From Microvirga lotononidis (GTDB lineage Bacteria > Pseudomonadota > Alphaproteobacteria > Rhizobiales > Beijerinckiaceae), in NCBI RefSeq assembly GCF_034627025.1, contig NZ_CP141048.1, forward strand, positions 3,112,001 to 3,176,000: DNA of 64,000 nucleotides. The letters run 5' to 3'. Every line of letters starts with the position of its first letter. Position 1 is the first letter of the stretch. Shown here one piece after another: positions 41,150-49,121 of the stretch. The notes under the pieces were generated by a model. It did not search any database and had not been told where the DNA came from. It was given only the letters and a program-made list of their open reading frames with translations. The translations under genes were made by a program, and so were the position numbers.

Positions 41150-42928
41150 ATGACCTACCGCGCGCCTGTTCCGGATATCGTCTTCACCCTGCGGCATGTG
41201 GCGGGTTTCGACCGGGCCGTGGCCGACGGGGTCTACGGCGACCTGTCCGCCGACCTGGCCGAGACCATCCTGGACGAGGCCGGCCGCTTCGCCAACGACG
41301 TGATCGCTCCCCTCAACCGGGAGGGCGACAGGGTCGGCGCGACCTTCAAGGACGGCGCCGTGACGACGGCTCCAGGCTGGAAGCAGGCCTATGCGGCTTG
41401 GACGGAAGCCGGTTGGAATGCGCTGCCAGGTCCGGTGGAATATGGTGGGCAGGGCCTGCCGACCCTGCTCAATTCGGCTTGCGTCGAGATGTGGAACGCC
41501 GCCTCCATGGCCTTCGGCATCGGCCCCATCCTGACCATGGGGGCGATCGAGGCGCTTTCCGCCCACGCCTCCGACGACCTGAAGTCCCGTTATCTCGACA
41601 AGCTCGTCTCCGGCGCATGGACGGCGACCATGAACCTCACGGAGCCCCAGGCCGGCTCCGATCTCGCGGCCCTGCGTTCCCGTGCGGAATCTGCGGGCGA
41701 CGGCACCTATCGCATCACCGGCCAGAAGATCTTCATCACCTACGGCGAGCACGATCTCACCGACAACATCGTCCATCTCGTGCTCGCGCGCCTGCCCGAC
41801 GCCCCGGCCGGCACGCGCGGCATTTCGCTCTTCCTGGTGCCGAAGTTCTTAGCGGACGGCAGGCGCAACGACGTGCGCTGCCATTCCATCGAGCACAAGC
41901 TCGGCATCCATGCCTCGCCCACCTGCACGATGATCTTCGGCGACGAGGCCGGTGCGGTCGGCTGGCTCATCGGCGAGGAGAACAAGGGTCTGGCCTGCAT
42001 GTTCACGATGATGAACAATGCGCGCCTCGCCGTGGGCCTGCAGGGCGTCGCCATTGCCGAACGCGCGTATCAGCAGGCGCTGGGCTATGCGAAAGAGCGC
42101 AAGCAGGGCCGCGCCATCGGGGCCGTGGAGGGCATGAGCCCGATCGCCGTGCATCCGGACGTGCAGCGCAATCTGCTCACCATGAAGGCGCTCACCACGG
42201 CGGCGCGCGCCATCTGCTATATGACGGCGGAAGCCATCGACCGCGCGCATCTCGAAGAGAATCCGGCGCGCCGGAAAAAGGCGAACGAGCGCGCCTCGCT
42301 GCTCACGCCGGTGGCGAAGGCCTTCTCGACCGATATCGGCGTGGAGGTGTCCTCGCTCGGCGTGCAGGTGCATGGCGGCATGGGCTTCATCGAGGAAATG
42401 GGCGCCGCGCAGCATTTCCGCGACGCGCGCATCGCGCCGATCTACGAGGGCACCAACGGCATCCAGGCCATCGACCTGGTGACCCGCAAGCTGCCGCTCG
42501 CCGGCGGAGAGACGGTGCGGGGGCAGATCGCCTCCATGCGCGCCACGGTCGCGCGGCTGCTGAAGGAAAGCACGCCCGCCTTCGGGGCGACCGCGCCGCG
42601 CCTGCGCGATGCGGTCGAAAGCCTGGACCGGGCCACGGGCTACCTGCTGCAGGCGGTCTCGTCGAATGCGCAGGGCGAGGCTCTGGCCGGGGCGACGCCG
42701 TATTTACGTCTCTTCGCCCTGGCGCAGGGCGGCACGGCTTTGGCCGATATGGCGCTCGCCGCGCAGGCGCGGGCGAAGGCCGGCGACACGGACCCGGCCC
42801 ATGCGGGCCGCATTGCGCTCTGCCGCTTCTTCGCCGAGAACATCGCCATCGGAGCGAGGGGGCTGGAGGAAACCGTGATGAGCGGCGCCGGCTTCCTGCA
42901 GGATGCAAACCTCGCGCTGGCGGTCTGA
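41150..42928 (+). CDS. Acyl-CoA dehydrogenase
   Basis: A 592-residue acyl-CoA dehydrogenase of the long subfamily with an extra C-terminal domain. Seen are MNLTEPQAGSDLAALRSRAE (FAD/substrate region), HKLGIHASPTCTMIFGDEAG, QVHGGMGFIEEMGAAQHFRD, and ARIAPIYEGTNGIQAIDL, where Glu of YEGT is the likely catalytic base. The substrate is probably medium- or long-chain acyl-CoA; the exact one cannot be read. Electrons would go through ETF to the ETF-QO at 6666. GAGAGGAAA precedes the ATG at 41150. The SDR gene follows after 4 bases, so they form an operon. Confidence 0.93.
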   Translation: MTYRAPVPDIVFTLRHVAGFDRAVADGVYGDLSADLAETILDEAGRFANDVIAPLNREGDRVGATFKDGAVTTAPGWKQAYAAWTEAGWNALPGPVEYGGQGLPTLLNSACVEMWNAASMAFGIGPILTMGAIEALSAHASDDLKSRYLDKLVSGAWTATMNLTEPQAGSDLAALRSRAESAGDGTYRITGQKIFITYGEHDLTDNIVHLVLARLPDAPAGTRGISLFLVPKFLADGRRNDVRCHSIEHKLGIHASPTCTMIFGDEAGAVGWLIGEENKGLACMFTMMNNARLAVGLQGVAIAERAYQQALGYAKERKQGRAIGAVEGMSPIAVHPDVQRNLLTMKALTTAARAICYMTAEAIDRAHLEENPARRKKANERASLLTPVAKAFSTDIGVEVSSLGVQVHGGMGFIEEMGAAQHFRDARIAPIYEGTNGIQAIDLVTRKLPLAGGETVRGQIASMRATVARLLKESTPAFGATAPRLRDAVESLDRATGYLLQAVSSNAQGEALAGATPYLRLFALAQGGTALADMALAAQARAKAGDTDPAHAGRIALCRFFAENIAIGARGLEETVMSGAGFLQDANLALAV

Positions 42929-42932
42929 TCCC

Positions 42933-43784
42933 ATGAACCTCAACGGAAAAACCCTGTTCATCACCGGCGCCTCGCGCGGCATCGGTCTCGCCATCGGCCT
43001 TCGCGCCGCCCGGGACGGCGCGAACGTGGTCATCGCGGCCAAGACGGCCGAGCCGCACCCGAAACTTCCCGGCACCATCTTCACGGCCGCGGAGGAGATC
43101 GAGGCGGCGGGCGGCAAGCCCCTGCCGCTCGTGGTCGACGTGCGCGACGAGGAGGCCGTGAAAGGCGCCATCGCGGCAACGGTCGAGACCTTCGGCGGCC
43201 TCGACATCGTGGTCAACAACGCGAGCGCCATCAGCCTCACGCCGACGCCCCAGACTGACATGAAGCGCTTCGATCTGATGCACCAGATCAACACGCGCGG
43301 CACCTACATGGTGTCGAAATACGCCATCCCGCATCTGGAGAAGGCCGAGAACCCGCACATCCTCATGCTCTCGCCGCCCCTCGACATGAGCGAGAAATGG
43401 TTCGCGCCGCACCTGGCCTATTCGCTCGCCAAATACGGCATGAGCCTCTGCGTGCTCGGGCTGGCGGGAGAGTTGCGGGCCAGAGGGATCGCCGTCAACG
43501 CGCTCTGGCCGCGCACGACCATCGCCACGAGCGCCATCAGGAACCTGCTCGGAGGCGATGCCCTCGTGCAGGCGAGCCGCACCCCGGAGATCCTGGCCGA
43601 CGCGGCCCATGCGATCTTCCTGAAGCCCTCGCGCAGCTTCTCGGGCCAGTTCCTCATCGACGACGTCTTCCTGCACGGGGAGGGCGTAACCGATTTCGAG
43701 AAGTACCGGGTCGATCCAAGCCAGCCCCTTGCACCCGACTTCTTCGTGCCGGACGACACGCCGCCGCTGTCATCTTTGGGTTAG
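42933..43784 (+). CDS. Short-chain dehydrogenase/reductase (HSDL2-like)
   Basis: A 283-residue classical-type SDR. The cofactor loop is LFITGASRGIGLAIGLRAAR, the structural motif is DIVVNNASAI, and the active site is LMLSPPLDMSEKW...AYSLAKYGMS with Tyr and Lys in YxxxK. It matches the HSDL2-like subgroup often found in lipid metabolism clusters. Cotranscribed with the acyl-CoA dehydrogenase, it probably acts on a hydroxyacyl- or ketoacyl-type substrate. The exact reaction is not known. Confidence 0.9.
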   Translation: MNLNGKTLFITGASRGIGLAIGLRAARDGANVVIAAKTAEPHPKLPGTIFTAAEEIEAAGGKPLPLVVDVRDEEAVKGAIAATVETFGGLDIVVNNASAISLTPTPQTDMKRFDLMHQINTRGTYMVSKYAIPHLEKAENPHILMLSPPLDMSEKWFAPHLAYSLAKYGMSLCVLGLAGELRARGIAVNALWPRTTIATSAIRNLLGGDALVQASRTPEILADAAHAIFLKPSRSFSGQFLIDDVFLHGEGVTDFEKYRVDPSQPLAPDFFVPDDTPPLSSLG

Positions 43785-43821
43785 GTTGATCCGCTTTACT
43801 CCGGTCGGAAAGTCCTCCCCA

Positions 43822-43912
43822 CGTCATCGCCGGGCTTGTCCCGGCGATCTTGATCGCCTGAAGCGGCGTGCTCTTCCGATCGGGATGGTCGGCACAAGGC
43901 CGGCCATGACGT
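43822..43912. repeat. Paired palindromic intergenic repeat (family A)
   Basis: Left unit CGTCATCGCCGGGCTTGTCC with CGGCGAT; right unit GATGGTCGGCACAAGGCCGG with CCATGACGT. The linker has GAAGCGGCGTGCTCTTCCGA. It follows the SDR gene. Confidence 0.85.
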
Positions 43913-43947
43913 TGAGGGTGTCGTTCCCCGGCTATGGCGTGGTGAGT

Positions 43948-43978
43948 GTCATTCCCGCGACGAAGGGTCGGGAATGAC
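43948..43978. repeat. Perfect inverted repeat upstream of corA
   Basis: GTCATTCCCG (43948-43957) and CGGGAATGAC (43969-43978) are perfect 10-base arms about an 11-base loop. The arms match the outer ends of the family C repeats near 45 and 46 kb, so it is probably a solo short copy. Confidence 0.7.
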
Positions 43979-44050
43979 AGGTCGTTCTCGCAGGAGTAGA
44001 AAGCCTGCGTCGACCGGAGATGATATGACTTCGAGAGGGCAAGTGCGCGT

Positions 44051-45046
44051 ATGATTGTGATCCACAGGCCGGCACAGGTGAAGGGCCCTATGGGCGAGTC
44101 TCTCGACCGACAGGTGCTCCCGCCGGGCGATCCGATCCCTCAGGACGCCCTGTGGATCGACCTGATCGATCCTACCAAGGACGACGACAGACTCGTGGAG
44201 GCCCATCTCAGCATCGAGATCCCGACCAAGGAAGAGATGGCCGATATCGAGCCCTCCGAGATCCTCTACCACGAGAACAATGCGCGCTACATGACGGCGC
44301 GCGTCCTGTGCAGTTCCGACACGGACAATCCGAAGCTGATCGACGTCTCGTTCATCCTGACCGAGCGGGCTCTCGTGACGGTGCGCTATGGTGAGCCGCG
44401 TTCCTTCAGCATGTTCATGGCGCGCGCCGTCAAGCCGGGCGGCTGCCGGCACCAGCCCGAGGCGGTGCTCGACGGGTTGCTCGAGACCATCATCGACCGC
44501 GCGGCCGAGATCCTGGGAACCGTCGGGACGCGCATCGACCGCCTGTCTCAGTCGATCTTCGAGAACGAGAAGCAGGGTGCCCGCCGGGCCGCCTCCTACC
44601 GGGTGGCGCTGAAATCCATCGGGCGCAAGGGCGACGTCATCTCGAACGTGCGCGAGAGCATGGTGTCGGTGGAGCGCATGCTGCTGTTCCTTTCGGCCAG
44701 CATGCCGCGTCCGCAGAAGACGGCGGGCTACAAGACGGAATGGCGCACCGCCTTGCGCGACGTGCAGTCCATCGAGGAGCATGCCACGTTCCTGTCCAAC
44801 AAGATCCAGTTCCTGCTCGACGCCACCCTCGGCCTCGTCACCATCGAGCAGAACGACATCATCAAGATCTTCTCGGTCATGTCGGTGATCTTCCTGCCGC
44901 CGACCCTGGTCTCATCGCTCTACGGCATGAACTTCAAAATCATGCCGGAACTTGACTGGGAGTTCGGCTATCCCTGGGCCATCATGCTGATGGTGCTCGC
45001 CGCCGTGCTGCCTTATCTCTACTTCCGCTGGAAGCGGTGGCTTTGA
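44051..45046 (+). CDS. corA: CorA-family magnesium transporter
   Basis: A 331-residue homopentameric divalent-cation channel. The C-terminal transmembrane pair is at about residues 270-290 and 300-320 with the signature SSLYGMNFK (YGMN selectivity motif) between them. The cytosolic funnel and long stalk helix precede it (GTRIDRLSQSIFENEKQGAR and VERMLLFLSASMPRPQKT). A similar protein set transports Mg, Co and Ni; Mg is most likely. The final SVMSVIFLPPTLVSSLYGMN region is a textbook match. A family C-type inverted repeat lies upstream. Confidence 0.95.
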   Translation: MIVIHRPAQVKGPMGESLDRQVLPPGDPIPQDALWIDLIDPTKDDDRLVEAHLSIEIPTKEEMADIEPSEILYHENNARYMTARVLCSSDTDNPKLIDVSFILTERALVTVRYGEPRSFSMFMARAVKPGGCRHQPEAVLDGLLETIIDRAAEILGTVGTRIDRLSQSIFENEKQGARRAASYRVALKSIGRKGDVISNVRESMVSVERMLLFLSASMPRPQKTAGYKTEWRTALRDVQSIEEHATFLSNKIQFLLDATLGLVTIEQNDIIKIFSVMSVIFLPPTLVSSLYGMNFKIMPELDWEFGYPWAIMLMVLAAVLPYLYFRWKRWL

Positions 45047-45057
45047 ACAACGACACC

Positions 45058-45185
45058 GTCATTCCTGGGCCGCGCAGCGGAACCCGGAACCCATAGTCGC
45101 TGACAATGCAAGAAGAGGTGCGACCGTGACCGCACATTCTTGAGCCTTCGCGTTGATGGGTTCCGGGTTCTCACCCCGGAATGAC
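45058..45185. repeat. Long inverted repeat (family C), copy 1
   Basis: GTCATTCCTGGGC...GAACCCGGAACCCAT on the left, and ATGGGTTCCGGGTTCTCACC...GGAATGAC on the right, with about 40 bases between arms. It lies between corA and the SRAP gene. Copy 2 is on the other side of the SRAP gene. Confidence 0.85.
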
Positions 45186-45219
45186 AGGTGGCGGGCGAGA
45201 CAAGCGAGAGGATAAGAAC

Positions 45220-45969
45220 ATGTGCGGGCGCTATGCGATCACGCTTCCACCCGAGGCCTATCGGGATTTCTTCGGCTATTCCGAGCAGCCGAACTTCCCT
45301 CCACGCTACAACGTGGCTCCCACGCAGCCGGTGCCGATCGTGCTGGAGGATCGCGGCGAGCGGCATTTCATGCTGGTGCGCTGGGGCTTCCTGCCGTCCT
45401 GGGTGAAGGACCCGAAGGACTTTCCCCTCGTCATCAACGCCCGCGGCGAAACGCTGGAGACCAAGCCGACCTTCAAGGCCGCGCTCAAGCGCCGGCGCTG
45501 CATCTTCCTCGCCGACGGTTTCTATGAATGGCGGCGGGAGGGGCGCGAGAAAACGCCGTTCCTGATCCGCCCGCGCAGCCGCAAGCCCATGCCGATGGCA
45601 GGCCTGTGGGAGACCTATATGAGCCCGGACGGGGCGGAGATCGACACCGCCGCCATCGTCACCACGGACGCCAACGGCACGCTCTCCGCCGTGCACGACC
45701 GCATGCCCGTGATCCTCTCGGAGGACGACATCGCCGCATGGCTCGATGCACGCGACGAACGCGCCGACGTGATGCGCCTCGTGCGTCCCTGTCCCGACGA
45801 CTGGCTCGACCTGGTGCCGGTCTCAAGCCGCGTGAACAAGGTCGAGAACGACGATCCGAGCCTGATGGAACCGCTCGCGCAGCCGGAGCCCGCGCCCGTG
45901 AAGGAGAAGAAACCGAAGGCGAAGAAGCCGCTCTCCAGCGACGAGGACGACCAGGGGAGCTTGTTTTAG
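45220..45969 (+). CDS. yedK: SRAP-domain abasic-site protein (YedK/HMCES)
   Basis: A 249-residue SOS response-associated peptidase-family protein. Cys2 in MCGRYAI is the residue that crosslinks to abasic sites in single-stranded DNA after removal of Met1. Conserved blocks are RYNVAPTQPVPIV, VRWGFLPSWVKDP, INARGETLETKPTF, FLADGFYEW and AVHDRMPVIL (active-site His). The ATG at 45220 is certain because Cys must be residue 2. The tail after about residue 215 is Lys/Pro-rich then acidic (KEKKPKAKKPLSSDEDDQ), not part of the core. Family C repeats flank the gene on both sides. Confidence 0.95.
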   Translation: MCGRYAITLPPEAYRDFFGYSEQPNFPPRYNVAPTQPVPIVLEDRGERHFMLVRWGFLPSWVKDPKDFPLVINARGETLETKPTFKAALKRRRCIFLADGFYEWRREGREKTPFLIRPRSRKPMPMAGLWETYMSPDGAEIDTAAIVTTDANGTLSAVHDRMPVILSEDDIAAWLDARDERADVMRLVRPCPDDWLDLVPVSSRVNKVENDDPSLMEPLAQPEPAPVKEKKPKAKKPLSSDEDDQGSLF

Positions 45970-46001
45970 GAGAAGCGCTGCGCCGCGAAATACGCTTCAC
46001 T

Positions 46002-46141
46002 GTCATTCCGGGGCGGCTCTTCAGAGCCGAACCCGGAACCCATAAACGCCTAGGCCTCAAGGAGGGGTGAGCAGCGTGACGCCTCTTCCTGCTCCGTCGT
46101 GTTTATGGGTTCCGGGTTCCGCTGCGCGGCGCCGGAATGAC
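46002..46141. repeat. Long inverted repeat (family C), copy 2
   Basis: GTCATTCCGGGGC...GAACCCGGAACCCATAAACG on the left and GTTTATGGGTTCCGGGTTCC...CGGAATGAC on the right. It is more perfect than copy 1 and lies between the SRAP and RNA methyltransferase genes. Confidence 0.85.
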
Positions 46142-46157
46142 GGTGTGCGCCTCAAGC

Positions 46158-46190
46158 CATCGGGATCACCGGCACGAGGCCGGTGATGAC
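46158..46190. repeat. Single family A palindrome
   Basis: GGGATCACCGGCACGAGGCC followed by GGTGATGAC: one right-hand unit of the family, directly after the family C copy. Confidence 0.75.
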
Positions 46191-46211
46191 TTGGGAGGGT
46201 GACCGATCGGA

Positions 46212-47462
46212 TCACCGCCGCTTCTTCACCACGTCCCGCCGCAGGATTCCGACGACTTCGAGATGCGGCGAGTGCTTGAACTGATCGACCGGGATCACGC
46301 GTTCCAGGCGATAGCCGTTGCCCATCAGGATCGCGGCGTCGCGGGCGAAGGTGGCGGCATCGCATGAGACGCTGACCACGAGCGGGACTTTCGACGCGGC
46401 CAACTGCTTCGCCTGCGCCTCCGCGCCTGCACGCGGCGGATCGAGCACGACGGCATCGTATGTGTTGAGTTCCGGCGTCAGGAGCGGGCGACGGAAGAGG
46501 TCGCGCGCTTCCGTCGTGATGCGGCGCAGGCCCAGCGTCGCGCGGGCGGCCTTGTCGAGGGCCACCATCGCGCCCTTGTCGAATTCCACCGCGTGGACGT
46601 CGGCCTTCTCGGCCAGCCGCAGCGCGAAAGGACCTGCTCCGGCGAAGAGATCGGCCACGCGCTTGGCGCGCGCACAGGCTTCGGTGACGAGGCCTGCGAG
46701 CGTCTCCTCACCGAGCTTCGTCGCCTGCAGGAACGAGCCTGCGGGCGGCACCACGTCGGCGCGGCCCATCGTGATCGCGGGCGGACGCCGCTCCACGATC
46801 ACGTCGCCGTGGATCGACAGGCGCGAGAGGTCGAGACTTGCCGCGAGATCGATGAGACGGATCCGGTCCTGGTCCTTCAGCGGGCCGTAGCCGCGCACGT
46901 CCACGTCGAAGCCGGTCTTCGTCGCGGTGATCTGGACGTCGAGGGGCTTGCGCGGGCCTTTCAGGTGCTCGCCGATGGCGCGTGCGATGGTGGGCGCCTG
47001 GTCCTTCAAGGCGGGTTCCGTGACGGGGCAGAAGGCGATCTCGACGATCTGGTGGCTGCGCGGAGCCATGAAGCCCACATGCATGGCACGGTCGGGAAAG
47101 CGGACATGCAGCGTCACCCGGCGTCGCCCCTCGCCATGGGCGTCGATGAGTGGCTCGACGGGGGCTTCGATGCGGGCTTGGCGCAGGGTATGGACGAGCG
47201 TTTCCTGCTTCCAGGCCCGATAGAAGTCGTGCTTCATGTGCTGCGTGGCGCAGCCGCCGCATGCTTCGAAATAGGGGCAGAAGGGCGTCTCGCGCTCGGG
47301 CGATGCCTCGTCGACGCTGACGAGGCGCGCATGCGATCCGTCGCGCTCGATGGTGACGGTCTCGCCCGGCAGCACCTTCGGCACGAAGACGGAACCGGAC
47401 GACGTCTCGGCGATGCCGTCGGCTTTCGCGCCGAGGCGCCTGATGATGACCTGTTCAGCCAC
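46212..47462 (-). CDS. TrmA/RlmD-family RNA 5-methyluridine methyltransferase
   Basis: A 416-residue class I SAM-dependent RNA methyltransferase. An N-terminal TRAM-like domain is followed by iron-sulfur cysteines in FCPYFEACGGCATQH and AFCPVTEP. The SAM site is RVADLFAGAGPFALRLAE; the catalytic block is VLDPPRAGAEAQ and VSVSCDAATFARD with the nucleophile Cys. It probably makes m5U in 23S rRNA, but tRNA is possible. The GTG at 47462 overlaps the tlyA stop codon by 8 bases; the two are translationally coupled. Confidence 0.92.
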   Translation of the reverse strand: MAEQVIIRRLGAKADGIAETSSGSVFVPKVLPGETVTIERDGSHARLVSVDEASPERETPFCPYFEACGGCATQHMKHDFYRAWKQETLVHTLRQARIEAPVEPLIDAHGEGRRRVTLHVRFPDRAMHVGFMAPRSHQIVEIAFCPVTEPALKDQAPTIARAIGEHLKGPRKPLDVQITATKTGFDVDVRGYGPLKDQDRIRLIDLAASLDLSRLSIHGDVIVERRPPAITMGRADVVPPAGSFLQATKLGEETLAGLVTEACARAKRVADLFAGAGPFALRLAEKADVHAVEFDKGAMVALDKAARATLGLRRITTEARDLFRRPLLTPELNTYDAVVLDPPRAGAEAQAKQLAASKVPLVVSVSCDAATFARDAAILMGNGYRLERVIPVDQFKHSPHLEVVGILRRDVVKKRR

Positions 47463-48183
47463 GGCGGGCTCCCAACAAAAATTCACGATTGCCGTCGCCG
47501 CCCTCGATGGGAGACGGGATGAGCCCGATAGCCTCAAAGCCGAGGGATGTCACGAAGGATGACAAATCCTCGCAGACGGCGCGATGCACCGCCTCGTCGC
47601 GCACGATGCCCTTCTTCACGTGATCGCGCCCGGCCTCGAATTGCGGCTTCACGAGAACGGCGAGCTCCGCCCGGGGTTTCAGGAAGGCGATGGCAGGAGG
47701 CAGGACGAGCTTCAGGGAGATGAAGCTCACGTCCGACACCAGGAGATCGGCCGCCCGGGGGACGAGCTCGGCATTCAGCGAACGGGCGTCCGTGCCTTCG
47801 AGATTGCTCACCCGCGCATTGCCCACGATGGTGGGGTGCAACTGGGCGTGTCCCACGTCCACCGCGTAGACATGGGCCGCCCCGCGCTTCAGCAGCACTT
47901 CCGTGAACCCGCCCGTGGAGGCCCCGATGTCGAGGCAGATCTTGTCCTTCGGGTCGATGTGGAAGGCATCGAGCGCCGCCGCGAGCTTCACGCCGCCGCG
48001 GGACACGTAAGGATGCGGCTGCTCGGCCGTGATGACGGCGTCGTCCGGCACCCCGTCGGAGGCCTTGCGGATGACGGCCCCGTTCACGGTCACGAGGCCG
48101 GCCGCGATGGCCTCCTGCGCCCGGGCGCGGCTCGCGAAGAAGCCCCGTTCGACGAGAATCACATCGGCGCGCTTGCGGGTCAT
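47455..48183 (-). CDS. tlyA: TlyA-family rRNA 2'-O-methyltransferase
   Basis: A 242-residue protein with an N-terminal S4 RNA-binding domain (RADVILVERGFFASRARAQE) and a C-terminal FtsJ-like methyltransferase (CLDIGASTGGFTEVLLKRGA, VYAVDVGHAQLHPTI, LLVSDVSFISLKLVL). TlyA methylates 2'-OH in 16S and/or 23S rRNA in actinobacteria; the target here is inferred. It lies near dxs and xseB as in many alphaproteobacteria, but a superoxide dismutase gene on the other strand intervenes. Confidence 0.93.
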   Translation of the reverse strand: MTRKRADVILVERGFFASRARAQEAIAAGLVTVNGAVIRKASDGVPDDAVITAEQPHPYVSRGGVKLAAALDAFHIDPKDKICLDIGASTGGFTEVLLKRGAAHVYAVDVGHAQLHPTIVGNARVSNLEGTDARSLNAELVPRAADLLVSDVSFISLKLVLPPAIAFLKPRAELAVLVKPQFEAGRDHVKKGIVRDEAVHRAVCEDLSSFVTSLGFEAIGLIPSPIEGGDGNREFLLGARRG

Positions 48184-48287
48184 GGCAGCCTCGAACTCAT
48201 CTGGATCACGATCCCTTCAGGTGCCGGAACCAAGTTCCGCCCTACAACATCTTTCGTCCACCATCCCAACAGGCCAACGGAGGTCCC

Positions 48288-49001
48288 ATGCTGAGCCGTC
48301 GACATCTCCTGACCGGTGCAACCCTGCTGGCCGCCAGCGCTGCCATCCCGCGTGCCTGGGCGCAAGCCCCGACGGGGCCGTTCAAGCTCGATCCATTGCC
48401 CTACGCGCCCTCCAAGAACGAGCCGCATATCGATGCCCAGACCATGGAGATCCACCATGACAAGCACCATGCTGCCTATGTCAACAACCTGAACGCGGCG
48501 CTCGCCCAGAACGCCGAGGCGGCCAGGATGCCGCTCCAGGACATGCTGGCGAATTTGAGCAAGGTGCCTGAGTCAATCCGCACGGCCGTGCGCAACAACG
48601 GCGGCGGGCATGCCAACCACACCATGTTCTGGCAGATCATGGGAGGCCAGGGCGGCGAGCCCGCGGGCGACGTCAAGGCCGCCATCGACCGGGATCTCGG
48701 CGGGTTCCAGAAGTTCCAGACGGATTTCAACACCGCCGGCGAGAAGCAGTTCGGCTCGGGCTGGGTCTTCGTGACCGTGTCCCGCGACGGCAAGCTCGCC
48801 CTCACGACGCGGCCCAACCAGGACACGCCCCTGATGGACGGTCAGCGGGTCCTCATGGGCAACGACGTGTGGGAGCACGCCTATTACCTGAAATACCAGA
48901 ACCGCCGGCCCGAGTACCTCAAGGCCTGGTGGAACGTCCTCGACTGGAACCGGATCGGCGAGCGTTACGCGGCTGCTAAGGCGGGGACGTTGACGATTTA
49001 G
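48288..49001 (+). CDS. Exported Fe/Mn superoxide dismutase
   Basis: A 237-residue superoxide dismutase with a twin-arginine leader (LSRRHLLTGATLLAASAAIP, cleavage near AWAQA), so probably periplasmic. Metal ligands are His in MEIHHDKHHAAYV, His in GGGHANHTMFW, and Asp and His in GNDVWEHAYYLKYQ. GGHANH and the Gln in TRPNQDTPL favour the manganese or cambialistic type over iron. ACGGAGG precedes the ATG. It is transcribed opposite to tlyA and dxs and lies between them, with a family A repeat at its 3' side. Confidence 0.94.
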   Translation: MLSRRHLLTGATLLAASAAIPRAWAQAPTGPFKLDPLPYAPSKNEPHIDAQTMEIHHDKHHAAYVNNLNAALAQNAEAARMPLQDMLANLSKVPESIRTAVRNNGGGHANHTMFWQIMGGQGGEPAGDVKAAIDRDLGGFQKFQTDFNTAGEKQFGSGWVFVTVSRDGKLALTTRPNQDTPLMDGQRVLMGNDVWEHAYYLKYQNRRPEYLKAWWNVLDWNRIGERYAAAKAGTLTI

Positions 49002-49020
49002 CCTTAGTCGACATATTCCA

Positions 49021-49110
49021 CGTCATCACCGGCCTTGTGCCGGTGATCCCGATGAAGAAAAGCGCAGCGCTCTTCAGAAGCGAGATGGCCGGGACAAGCC
49101 CGGCCATGAC
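49021..49110. repeat. Paired palindromic intergenic repeat (family A)
   Basis: Left unit CGTCATCACCGGCCTTGTGC with CGGTGAT and right unit GATGGCCGGGACAAGCCCGG with CCATGAC, joined by AAAAGCGCAGCGCTCTTC. Both units are close to perfect palindromes. It separates the convergent sod and dxs genes. Confidence 0.9.
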
Positions 49111-49121
49111 AGCGTTGAGGC

